Source: JAHBTB01 sp964451255 (lineage in GTDB: Bacteria; Armatimonadota; Fimbriimonadia; Fimbriimonadales; Fimbriimonadaceae). From it: a stretch of 64,000 nucleotides of DNA. Shown here one piece after another: positions 45,223 through 53,547 of the stretch. How positions within the stretch are numbered: the first letter of the stretch is position 1; every line of letters begins with the position of its first letter. The notes beneath the pieces were generated by a model. That model was not told the DNA's origin. It saw nothing but the letters and a program-made list of their open reading frames with translations, and searched no databases. A program made the translations under genes and the position numbers. The stretch covers positions 1 through 64,000 of the forward strand of contig CAYVHL010000003.1 of the NCBI GenBank assembly GCA_964451255.1, read 5' to 3'.

Positions 45223-47847
45223 ATGAAGGCGTCGCTGAGAAAGATTCTTGGCTACTCGCTGGCGGGCCTGCTCGCCGCCGTGGCACAAGCCCAGACTGTC
45301 GATCCCTCGACTTTCGGCGGCCTGAGCTACCGGCTGATCGGGCCCTTCCGTGCCGGACGCGCCCTCGCATGCAGCGGCGTGCCGGGAAAGCCGGACAAGT
45401 TCTTCTTCGGTGCGGTCGGCGGCGGCGTCTGGGTGAGCGAGAACGCGGGCCGGACATGGACGCCGATCTTCGACAGCGAGCACACCGCCTCGATCGGGTC
45501 CCTCGCCCTCGCGCCAAGCCGCCCGGAAACCATCTACGTCGGCACGGGAGAGGCCGACATGCGCTCGGACATCCAGCAGGGCGAAGGCATGTACAAGAGC
45601 ACGGACGGCGGAAAGACGTGGAGCCACATCGGGCTCCATGACACGCGCCAGATCGGCAAGATCATCGTCGACCCCCGCGATCCCGACACCCTCTACGTCG
45701 CCGCCCAAGGACACCAGTACGGCCCAAACGAGCAACGCGGAGTGTTCAAGTCGACGGACGGCGGGAAATCTTGGACGCGGTCCCTCTTCGTCAACGCCGA
45801 CACCGGCGCTTGCGACCTGGCGATGGACCCCAGCGACCATTCCACCGTCATCGCCGCGATGTGGCAGACCCGGCGACCACCTTGGGAGGTCTATCCCCCG
45901 AGCAGCGGCCCTGGCAGCGGCCTCTACAAGACCACGGACGCGGGCAAGACCTGGCGGCAGATCAAGGGCCACGGCCTGCCCGACTTCTTTGGTCGCGTGG
46001 GGCTCTCCGTTCCCGACTCCGACCCGAGCCGCGTGTACGCGGTTGTTGACACAAATGGCAAACCGGGAGGCGGGATCTATGTCTCGAACGACAAGGGCGA
46101 GAACTGGAAGCTGACGACGGGTGACACCCGCCTTTGGGGTCGCGGCTGGTACTTCGGCGGCATCACCGCCGACCCCAAGGACCCGGAGACCGTGTACGTC
46201 TCGAACACCGGCCTCTACCGTTCGACCGACGGAGGCAAGACGTTTGTGCCGATCAAGGGTGCGCCCGGGGGTGACGACTACCACACGCTCTGGATTAACC
46301 CTGACGACACCAACCGGATGATTTCCGCCACCGACCAAGGCACCATCGTCACGGTCGACGGCGGCAAGACCTGGAGCTCCTGGTGGAACCAGCCGACCGG
46401 CCAGCTCTATCACGTCATTGCCGACAACCGCTTTCCATACTGGGTGTACGGCGCCCAACAAGACTCGGGAGCGATCGCCCTGCCCAGCCGCTCGAACCAC
46501 GACAACATCAGCATGCGCGACTGGCGTCCGATGTCGGTGGGCGGAGAAAGCGGCACCATCGCCGTCGACCGCCTGCACCCAGGCACCTTGATCGACGACG
46601 GCGGAAGCATCCAGCGGCTGGAGGACGGCTGGCACAAGTCAGTCGATCCAACCAGGGGAAAGACGGGCGGCCCATGGCGCAAGGCGTGGACCATGCCGAT
46701 CGCCGCGTCTCCCATAGACCCGAAAGTCTTCTACACCAGCCGACAGAACGTGTTCCGGTCTGGGGACGGCGGAGACAGCTGGGAGATCATCAGCCCTGAT
46801 CTGACCCGGCAGACCCACCATGTCCCTGCGAACTTGGACGAACCGACGGCTAAGGACATTGACGCAGGAGCCCACCACGGCGTCGTCTTCTGGCTGGCTC
46901 CGTCGCCTGTAGCCATGGGCACGCTATGGGCGGGCACGGACGACGGCCTGGTCTGGGTGACCCGTGACGACGGCAAGCATTGGAAAGACGTCACCCCACC
47001 CCAGTTGACCCCGTGGAGCATCATCGGCGTCATGGACGCGGGCCACTTCGACGCCGACACGGCCTACGTCGCCGTCGACCGGCACCGTCTGGACGACAAC
47101 CGCCCCTACATCTATCGGACAAAGGATGGCGGCAAGACGTGGGATCTGATCACCCACGGCTTGCCGGCCGGCGAGTTCGTCAACGTGGTGCGCGAGGACC
47201 CCGTCCGCAAGGGGTTGCTCTATGCGGGCACCGACTGGGGGGTGTTCGTCTCGTTCAACGACGGCGGAGACTGGCAGCCTCTCCAAATGAACCTGCCGCA
47301 CGCGTCTGTGCGCGACCTGGTGGTCGCCGGGAATGACCTGGTCGTCGGCACCCACGGCAGGGCCGTCTGGATCCTAGACGACCTGTCCCTCTTGCGCCAG
47401 CCGACGGTCGGATCGGGGGCGACCCAACTGTTCGCGCCCGCCGACGCCGTGATCCTGATCCGGCCGCCCGGATTCGACGACGGCACCCCGCTGCCCATCG
47501 AAGAGCCACGCTGCGAGAACCCGCCTGACGGCGCAGTCATCGACTACTTCCTTTCTGAGCCTGCCAAGCTCGTTGAGATCTCGATCCAGGACGCCGGTGG
47601 CAAGACCTTGGCCAAGTTCTCCAGCAAGGACAAGCCGCGCCAGCCTGATCCGAGCCGCCTGACGATCGCCCCATATTGGGTGAGGCCAGGCGAGAGCGTC
47701 TCGGCGGAGCAGGGCGGACACCGGTATGTGTGGCGGCTCAGCGACCAGGCCGTTCCCGGCGCCTATTCCGTGGTCCTGTCGGTCGACGGCAAAGAGTACA
47801 AGCAACCGCTCCGGCTGGTCCCCGACCCGCGCGACGGGCGGGGATAG
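45223..47847 (+). CDS. Large secreted BNR/sortilin-type beta-propeller protein
   Basis: This 874-residue exported protein has a signal peptide (residues 1-23, ending VAQAQ). It then has two consecutive propellers of the VPS10/sialidase BNR type, with many Asp-box-like repeats: STDGGKTWSHI, STDGGKSWTRS, TTDAGKTWRQI, STDGGKTFVPI, TVDGGKTWSS, TKDGGKTWDLI and FNDGGDWQPL. A C-terminal beta-sandwich (about 770-870) follows. Proteins of this shape are abundant in the phylum and related groups; none of the catalytic residues of true sialidases are evident. TATGAT (45211-45216) is 6 nt before the ATG. Confidence 0.85.
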   Translation: MKASLRKILGYSLAGLLAAVAQAQTVDPSTFGGLSYRLIGPFRAGRALACSGVPGKPDKFFFGAVGGGVWVSENAGRTWTPIFDSEHTASIGSLALAPSRPETIYVGTGEADMRSDIQQGEGMYKSTDGGKTWSHIGLHDTRQIGKIIVDPRDPDTLYVAAQGHQYGPNEQRGVFKSTDGGKSWTRSLFVNADTGACDLAMDPSDHSTVIAAMWQTRRPPWEVYPPSSGPGSGLYKTTDAGKTWRQIKGHGLPDFFGRVGLSVPDSDPSRVYAVVDTNGKPGGGIYVSNDKGENWKLTTGDTRLWGRGWYFGGITADPKDPETVYVSNTGLYRSTDGGKTFVPIKGAPGGDDYHTLWINPDDTNRMISATDQGTIVTVDGGKTWSSWWNQPTGQLYHVIADNRFPYWVYGAQQDSGAIALPSRSNHDNISMRDWRPMSVGGESGTIAVDRLHPGTLIDDGGSIQRLEDGWHKSVDPTRGKTGGPWRKAWTMPIAASPIDPKVFYTSRQNVFRSGDGGDSWEIISPDLTRQTHHVPANLDEPTAKDIDAGAHHGVVFWLAPSPVAMGTLWAGTDDGLVWVTRDDGKHWKDVTPPQLTPWSIIGVMDAGHFDADTAYVAVDRHRLDDNRPYIYRTKDGGKTWDLITHGLPAGEFVNVVREDPVRKGLLYAGTDWGVFVSFNDGGDWQPLQMNLPHASVRDLVVAGNDLVVGTHGRAVWILDDLSLLRQPTVGSGATQLFAPADAVILIRPPGFDDGTPLPIEEPRCENPPDGAVIDYFLSEPAKLVEISIQDAGGKTLAKFSSKDKPRQPDPSRLTIAPYWVRPGESVSAEQGGHRYVWRLSDQAVPGAYSVVLSVDGKEYKQPLRLVPDPRDGRG

Positions 47848-47858
47848 GTTCGACGACC

Positions 47859-48281
47859 CTACTTGGAGGCGGGCAAGGGTGAAAACCCCTTGCCCGCCTT
47901 GCCGAGAAAGGCGTCCCTGGCCTGGAAGAGCGAGCGTACGGCCAGCACAAAGTTGGCGACAAGGAAAGCCAGCCACAGGACGACGAACTTCAGGGCCGCT
48001 TGCCAGACCAGGTCCCAGGTGAATGACGCGCCGTTGGTGGCGACGATCTCGGCGACCTTGACCAAGGTCAAGACGAGCGAGGCGGCCCCGACCCCGAACA
48101 CCGCGAGCTTGAAGACCACCGCCTCCGTGAGGGCGACCCGCGCGTGATAGGCGACGAACCGCGACGTGAACAGCCCGACGACCAAGAACACGATCGGCCC
48201 GACAAACGGGAAGAACGCGCTCGACACATGGTTGGCGGCGGCCAAGACGCGTTCGTCAGGGCGCAAGGCGACGGCTCTCAC
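47859..48281 (-). CDS. Small membrane protein (DUF4870-like)
   Basis: This protein of about 140 residues has three to four hydrophobic segments: SSAFFPFVGPIVFLVVGLF, VVFKLAVFGVGAASLVLTLV and KFVVLWLAFLVANFVLAV. It also has the segment FVAYHARVALTEAV, which resembles the RFHARQAL-type motif of DUF4870 membrane proteins. The start is uncertain; the GTG at 48281 was chosen because it lies just after the upstream gene's stop and before the conserved block, with TTG at 48266 as alternative. A much longer in-frame extension upstream is a shadow of the phosphoesterase gene. Confidence 0.65.
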   Translation of the reverse strand: MRAVALRPDERVLAAANHVSSAFFPFVGPIVFLVVGLFTSRFVAYHARVALTEAVVFKLAVFGVGAASLVLTLVKVAEIVATNGASFTWDLVWQAALKFVVLWLAFLVANFVLAVRSLFQARDAFLGKAGKGFSPLPASK

Positions 48282-48322
48282 GGGGATCAATACGCCGCGC
48301 GTCCGGCGTCGTTTCGCAAGGC

Positions 48323-49176
48323 TCAGGCCCGGGTCTGCCAGCCGTAGGGCACATACCGGTTCTCGAACGAGCCGTCCTCGTAGAGGTCCAACAGGGCGTA
48401 GCCATAGGTGCACTCGTGGAAGTCCCCCCTCCACCAAGCGGCGCACGCCGCCCCGTTGCATAAATATGTGACGCCGTTGTAGACGACCTGGTCCACCAAG
48501 TGGAGGTGGCCGCTGACGCAAGCCTTGACATTCGTGTGCCCACGGAACAAGTCCTTGATCCGGCGGGAGTCGATGTGCATCCACGCCCCCGGAACGCGCC
48601 AGTCGCCGGACGCCTCGTTGTCGCCGTCGTAGAAGACGCTGGCGGAGAGGATCGGGATGTGGCTGGCGACCAAGACCGGCGTCGATTCCGGGGTCGCGGC
48701 CAGGTCTCCGGCAAGCCACTCGAACTGCTCCTCGTCCAATTTGGCCGTGTACCCCGGCCAGGGCGTCGGGTGCGTGCTGTCCAAGTGACGAAATGCCAGC
48801 CGCCACGGTCGAAGCTGCGGTACCGGCAGGCCAGGCCGAGCTCGTCGCAGGCCCACGCCTTGCCAGCGTCGCCGACCTCCGCCGATCCCCCCGGCGACCC
48901 CCAGCCCCAGACGTCGTGGTTGCCGACGACGTGCTCGACCGGCAACGAACGGGCGGCGTCCAGGACGCCGTGGAAGACCTTCCATTGGCTCTTCGTCCGC
49001 TGCTTGTCCTGCTCCAGGGAGTCCATGACCTGGTCGCCGCCGGTCAAGACAAAGTCCGCCGGGTCGGCCAGGTTCCGGATGTGTTCCAGACAGGCGGCAA
49101 AGCCTTCGCCCGCGCCCAGTTCTGGTTGGACGTGCACGTCGGTCACGTGGGCGATGCGAAGGGTCCGGACGCTCAT
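48323..49176 (-). pseudogene. Calcineurin-like metallophosphoesterase interrupted by a -1 frameshift
   Basis: The first part reads in one frame from ATG 49176: IAHVTDVHVQPELG, FVLTGGDQVMDS, VEHVVGNHDVWGWG, then GGWHFVT. From there the family-like sequence continues only in another frame: LDSTHPTPWPGYTAKLDE, VLVASHIPILSASVFYDG, ACVSGHLHLVDQVVYNG. The break is near 48783-48789, where one base seems to be missing after the codon for Thr. With the base restored, the chain of about 284 residues has all the metal-binding blocks (DxH, GDxx, GNHD, H, GHxH). It is either a recent pseudogene or a sequencing error. It overlaps the L,D-transpeptidase gene by 4 bp. Confidence 0.82.
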
Positions 49177-49712
49177 GGGACGATCCGCACCTTTGTGCCG
49201 ACCGACGCCCGCTTGTAGACATACTCGATGTCGGCGTCATCCAGGGCGACGCAGCCATGGGTCCAATCACGGGTCGTGCCACCCCCATGGATGAAGATCT
49301 CGCCACCGAGTTCGGTGTCCCAAGGTGGGGTGATGCCTTTGCGGTCCGCCCTGACGATCCGGTCTCGCTCCGACTTTGTGATCGCCCCCGTCTTCAACCC
49401 GCGTTCCGCGTCCAGAGGTCCGGGATAGCTGATCCCTAGCGAGAGGTGGAACCTGCTCTTCGGGTTCTTCACGCACACAAAATAGTCGCCCTCTGGCGTG
49501 GCCATGTCCCCCTCCCTGCTCTTGGCGCCCTTCGGCTTAGGCCCCAGCGCGATCTTGAATGTCTTGACCGCCTTGCCGTCCTCGAAAAGGGTCAACGACC
49601 GGTCTGACTTGTCGATCGTCAACTGGACGGTCGGCCTCGGGGCCACCCCCGAACCGACCATGCCGGCCAAGGCAAGGGCCGATGTCAACCAGGTTGCTCC
49701 AAAGGTGGCCAA
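49173..49712 (-). CDS. L,D-transpeptidase (YkuD domain)
   Basis: This 179-residue exported enzyme should cross-link peptidoglycan or attach proteins to it. A signal-like N-terminus (WLTSALALAGMVGSGVA) precedes the YkuD domain, about residues 30-179. The domain has LTIDKSDRSLTLFEDG, GDMATPEGDYFVCVKNP and the catalytic block IFIHGGGTTRDWTHGCVAL with the active-site His, Gly and Cys in HGC. The active-site serine of the usual SHGC is Thr here. It precedes the broken phosphoesterase gene in the same operon and is divergent from tRNA-Asn. Confidence 0.92.
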   Translation of the reverse strand: MATFGATWLTSALALAGMVGSGVAPRPTVQLTIDKSDRSLTLFEDGKAVKTFKIALGPKPKGAKSREGDMATPEGDYFVCVKNPKSRFHLSLGISYPGPLDAERGLKTGAITKSERDRIVRADRKGITPPWDTELGGEIFIHGGGTTRDWTHGCVALDDADIEYVYKRASVGTKVRIVP

Positions 49713-49792
49713 GCCAGCATTTTATACGCAAGCCCGGCCTAATTTTGCCGTCCCATGTCGCCGATACCCTCTTGGTATACTCACCGCCTTGT

Positions 49793-49868
49793 TGCCGCAT
49801 AGCTCAGTTGGTAGAGCAGCTGACTGTTAATCAGCGGGTCGTAGGTTCGAGTCCTACTGCGGCAGCCA
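49793..49868 (+). tRNA. tRNA-Asn (anticodon GTT)
   Basis: The 76-nt gene has acceptor TGCCGCA/TGCGGCA, discriminator G and encoded CCA. The D arm is AGCTCAGTTGGTAGAGC, the anticodon loop CTGTTAA gives GTT, and the T arm is GTAGGTTCGAGTCCTAC. It marks the left edge of the defence island, but I found no second copy of its 3' end in the window. Confidence 0.97.
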
Positions 49869-50145
49869 CTATTTTGAACCTAATGGTTCGCTATCCAAAC
49901 GGAATTCCGGAGCCGAACACGTTCTTCTACGGCATAAACTACGGCAAAGCGGATTCGTTTGGGGTACGGCAGGGGCCGCCCGGGTCCATCGCTTCAGAAC
50001 CACGGTCAGTGACGTGAGTGCCCGCTCTCGGGTATTACGTAGAAGTCTGGTCTTGTGATCAGCGAGGGCGATGTCGAAGCATCCTAGAGGATTCTTGGGG
50101 TAGGGCTTTCTCTGAGCGGGTCGGACGTCAGTTTCGACCTCCGCC
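49869..50145. other. Non-coding junction between tRNA-Asn and defence island
   Basis: About 277 bases without a convincing gene. A 45-codon open stretch (49882-50017, plus) and an antisense frame (to 50210) show no family resemblance and could be remnants. No integrase and no repeat of the tRNA 3' end were seen here. The promoter of the helicase gene should lie in this stretch, but I cannot point to it with confidence. Confidence 0.5.
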
Positions 50146-53100
50146 ATGCCCCGAATCTTCGACAATATCGAGCTACCCTTCCTTCCTGCGCTGGAGGAAA
50201 TGCTCGGCACATCTAGCCGAGCGGATTTTTGCGTCGGCTACTTCAACCTGCGCGGCTGGAATCGCCTGGGTCAAGTCGTTGAGGATAGGTTTTCGGGCGA
50301 GGGCGATTCTAAGGCACGACTCCTAATCGGCATGCACTCCTTGCCCGAGGAAGAAATCAAGCTCGTGTACAGCTTGGTCAAGGAGGAGGGGCTCGACGCT
50401 GCAAAGGCGAGTCAGCTCAAGCGACGGGCGGCTGAGCAGTTTCGCGAGCAGTTGACCATCGGTGCGCCATCCGAGCTTGATGAGCGGAACCTCCAACGCC
50501 TTGCCCGGCAACTTCGCTCGGGCAAGCTGGTCGTCAAGCTCTTCCTCAGGAACAGCCTCCACGCAAAGCTCTACCTCGTGCATCGCGCGGTCGCGGGCTC
50601 CGAAGTCGTCGGGTACGTCGGCAGTTCCAACTTGACCTTTGCAGGGCTGATGCATCAATTCGAACTGAACGTCGACGTCCTAGACGACGATGCGTCCCGC
50701 AAGCTGGCGAAGTGGTTCGAGGATAGATGGAAGGACAAGTGGTGCCTCGACATATCCGAAGAGCTGGCCGCCATCATCGAAGAAAGCTGGGCACGCCCGA
50801 CCCTGATTCCGCCCTACCACATTTATCTCAAGATTGCCTACCACCTCGCCCAAGAGGCACGGGCCGGGGTGTCTGAGTTTCGCATCCCGAAGGACTTTGG
50901 CAACAAGCTCTTCGAGTACCAGGTCGCGGCGGTGAAGATTGCTGCCCACCACCTCAACGATGAGCGTCGCCGAGGGGTCGTGCTGGGTGACGTGGTCGGC
51001 CTTGGCAAGACTCTCATGGCCACGACCCTCGCGCGAATCTTCGAGGACGACCTCGGGCTAGAGACCCTGATTCTCTGCCCCAAGAACCTCGTGGACATGT
51101 GGGAGGACTATGCCCACGAGTACCGACTCAGGGCAAAGGTTCTTTCAGTCACACGGGCGATTCAGGAGCTTCCTGATCTGCGCCGATACCGCCTCGTGAT
51201 CATCGACGAGAGCCACAACTTGCGGAACCGCGAGGGCAGCCGTTATAGGGCCATTCAGGAATACATCGCGCAAAACGAGTGCCGCTGCATCCTCCTCAGC
51301 GCGACCCCTTACAACAAGGCGTATCTTGACCTCGGTGCCCAACTGCGGCTGTTCGTGCCCGAGAACCAAGACCTTGGCGTCCGACCGGACAAGTACATCA
51401 AAGAGGTTGGTGAGGTGCAATTCCAGGCTCGTCATCAATGCCCCTTCAAGAGCCTCTCGGCATTTGAAAAGAGTCCCTATGCCGACGATTGGCGCGAGTT
51501 GATGCGCCTCTATATGGTCAGGCGCACGAGAGGCTTCATCAAGGAGAACTACGCCATGGTGGACGAGGACAATGGCAGGAGGTACCTGGTGCTTGCCGAT
51601 GGCACTCGCACTTTTTTCCCCGAGCGAACACCCCGCACCGTCAAGTTCGAGATTGACGATCACGACGTGAAAGACCCTTACGCTCGGCTATACAGCCAGT
51701 CCATTGTCAACCGGGTGAACTCGCTTTCCTTGCCGAGGTATGGGCTCGGCAACTATGTTGAGGGCCGTCCCGATTCCCCACCGACCCAAACTGAGGCGAG
51801 GGTCATCCAAGACCTTGGTCGGGCTGGCAAGCGGCTCATGGGGTTCTGTCGGACAAACCTGTTCAAGCGACTTGAGAGCAGCGGCCTGGCGTTCGTTCAG
51901 TCAGTCGAGCGGCATGTCCTGCGCAACTACATCTTTCTGCACGCAGTTGAGAATGATCTGCCTATCCCCATTGGCACGACCGATCCCTCTATGCTCGACC
52001 TCCACGTTTTCGATGCGGACTCGGACGACACGAGCGTAACGGGCAGCATCTTCGACGATGAGCGAGAGGAGTTCATCGACGCCGATGCTCCTTCGGTTCG
52101 TGTTCCCATGTTTACGGAGGATGAGTTTCGGGTGCGGGCCAAAGAGGTTTACGAGCACTATGCCTCCGGTCTCAAACAGCGGTTCCGCTGGCTTCGACCA
52201 GGTTTGTTCATGGAGCGGCTGGCTATTGACCTCAAAGCCGACTGCGACTCCTTGTGCGTCGTGCTCAAGGAACACGGCACTTGGAATCCAGCCGAGGACA
52301 AGAAGGTCGCAAAGCTGCACGAGCTGCTCACCAAGACGCATCCGAACGACAAGGTGCTCGTATTCACCCAGTTTGCCGATACTGTCAAGTACCTCGAAGA
52401 GGAGCTAAAGCGTCGTGGCGTTCAGCGTCTTGAAGGGGTCACCGGGCAGAGCGAGAATCCGACTAGACAAGCATATCGGTTCAGCCCCAACAGCAACCAC
52501 AAGCGCGGCCTCGTAAAGGCCGAGGATGAGCTTCGCGTCCTCATCGCAACCGACGTGCTGTCCGAGGGCCAAAACCTCCAGGATGCTTTTGTCGTCGTCA
52601 ACTTCGACCTGCCATGGGCGATCATCCGGCTCATCCAGAGGGCTGGTCGTGTTGACCGAATCGGCCAACAGCACCCCGAGATCATCTGCTACAGCTTCTA
52701 TCCGATGGACGGTGTAGACCGCATCATTAACCTCCGTGGGCGAGTGCGGCAACGTCTGACCGAAAACGCCGAAGTAGTCGGCGCAGACGAGCAGTTCTTT
52801 GAAGACCTCAAGGTCGACGAGAGGTACCGCGACCTCTATAACGAAAGGGCAGGAATCCTCGACGCTGACGATGACAGCGAGGTTGATCTATCCTCACTCG
52901 CCTGGCAGATTTGGAAGAACGCGACCGATGCCGACCCATCGCTGAGGGTGGTCATTGAGGACATGCCCGACGTGGTCTTTTCGGCCAAGGACTATGACCC
53001 TCAGCCCCAGAAACCGCAGGGCGCACTTGTCTACATGAGGGCTGCTGACGGCAACGACGCTTTGGCGTGGGTTGATGATCGCGGCGACTTAGTGTCTGAG

Positions 53101-53547
53101 TCGCCATTGGCCGTTCTGCGGGCCGCTGAGTGCCTTCCTGAGACCCCTGCCAGGCCAAAGGCACCCAATCATCATGAGATCGTGCGGAAGGGCGTGGAGC
53201 GAATGGTCGAGGAAGAGATGACGGTCGGCGGTCAGCTTGGCAAACCGTCCGGTGCCCGCTTCCGGACGTATGAACGGCTCAAGGCGTATGCGGAGCACGT
53301 CAAGGGCACCCTCCTCGCCTCAGACGAGCTTATGCGGGTAGTCGAAGACATCTATCAGTACCCGTTGCGCCAAACAGCCACCGACACACTGAACCGACAG
53401 ATTCGAGCGGGCATCAGCGACGAAGCACTTTCTGAGCTGTGCATTTCATTGCGAAGCGAGGAGCGACTGTGCCTCGTTTCAGACAAAGCCGAGAGCCGTG
53501 AGCCAAAGATCATCTGCTCCTTGGGCCTAATTGGTGGCCCGTCGTGA
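50146..53547 (+). CDS. PLD nuclease-SNF2 helicase fusion (defence, restriction-type)
   Basis: This 1133-residue protein joins a phospholipase D-type nuclease domain to a SWI2/SNF2 translocase. The PLD-like domain (about residues 1-200) has one HKD-like motif, HAKLYLVHRAVAGS plus GSSNLTFAG. The helicase has Walker A in GDVVGLGKTL (281-290), the DEAH-like IIDESHNLRN (about 352-361), LLSATPYNK, VFTQFADTVKYLEEEL and the arginine finger QRAGRVDRIGQ (about 831-841). The C-terminal ~200 residues are less conserved. Such helicases act with DNA methylases in phage-defence systems (DrmD of DISARM is related in part). The stop overlaps the methyltransferase start by 4 bp (GTGA). Confidence 0.88.
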   Translation: MPRIFDNIELPFLPALEEMLGTSSRADFCVGYFNLRGWNRLGQVVEDRFSGEGDSKARLLIGMHSLPEEEIKLVYSLVKEEGLDAAKASQLKRRAAEQFREQLTIGAPSELDERNLQRLARQLRSGKLVVKLFLRNSLHAKLYLVHRAVAGSEVVGYVGSSNLTFAGLMHQFELNVDVLDDDASRKLAKWFEDRWKDKWCLDISEELAAIIEESWARPTLIPPYHIYLKIAYHLAQEARAGVSEFRIPKDFGNKLFEYQVAAVKIAAHHLNDERRRGVVLGDVVGLGKTLMATTLARIFEDDLGLETLILCPKNLVDMWEDYAHEYRLRAKVLSVTRAIQELPDLRRYRLVIIDESHNLRNREGSRYRAIQEYIAQNECRCILLSATPYNKAYLDLGAQLRLFVPENQDLGVRPDKYIKEVGEVQFQARHQCPFKSLSAFEKSPYADDWRELMRLYMVRRTRGFIKENYAMVDEDNGRRYLVLADGTRTFFPERTPRTVKFEIDDHDVKDPYARLYSQSIVNRVNSLSLPRYGLGNYVEGRPDSPPTQTEARVIQDLGRAGKRLMGFCRTNLFKRLESSGLAFVQSVERHVLRNYIFLHAVENDLPIPIGTTDPSMLDLHVFDADSDDTSVTGSIFDDEREEFIDADAPSVRVPMFTEDEFRVRAKEVYEHYASGLKQRFRWLRPGLFMERLAIDLKADCDSLCVVLKEHGTWNPAEDKKVAKLHELLTKTHPNDKVLVFTQFADTVKYLEEELKRRGVQRLEGVTGQSENPTRQAYRFSPNSNHKRGLVKAEDELRVLIATDVLSEGQNLQDAFVVVNFDLPWAIIRLIQRAGRVDRIGQQHPEIICYSFYPMDGVDRIINLRGRVRQRLTENAEVVGADEQFFEDLKVDERYRDLYNERAGILDADDDSEVDLSSLAWQIWKNATDADPSLRVVIEDMPDVVFSAKDYDPQPQKPQGALVYMRAADGNDALAWVDDRGDLVSESPLAVLRAAECLPETPARPKAPNHHEIVRKGVERMVEEEMTVGGQLGKPSGARFRTYERLKAYAEHVKGTLLASDELMRVVEDIYQYPLRQTATDTLNRQIRAGISDEALSELCISLRSEERLCLVSDKAESREPKIICSLGLIGGPS

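Noticed and set aside
45112..46635. A 507-codon minus-strand open frame opposite the BNR propeller gene
   Set aside because: Antisense shadow; the plus strand has repeated Asp boxes and a signal peptide.
48256..49176. The single-frame reading of the phosphoesterase to 48256
   Set aside because: After about residue 130 the translation loses all family features, which continue in another frame; treated as a frameshift instead.
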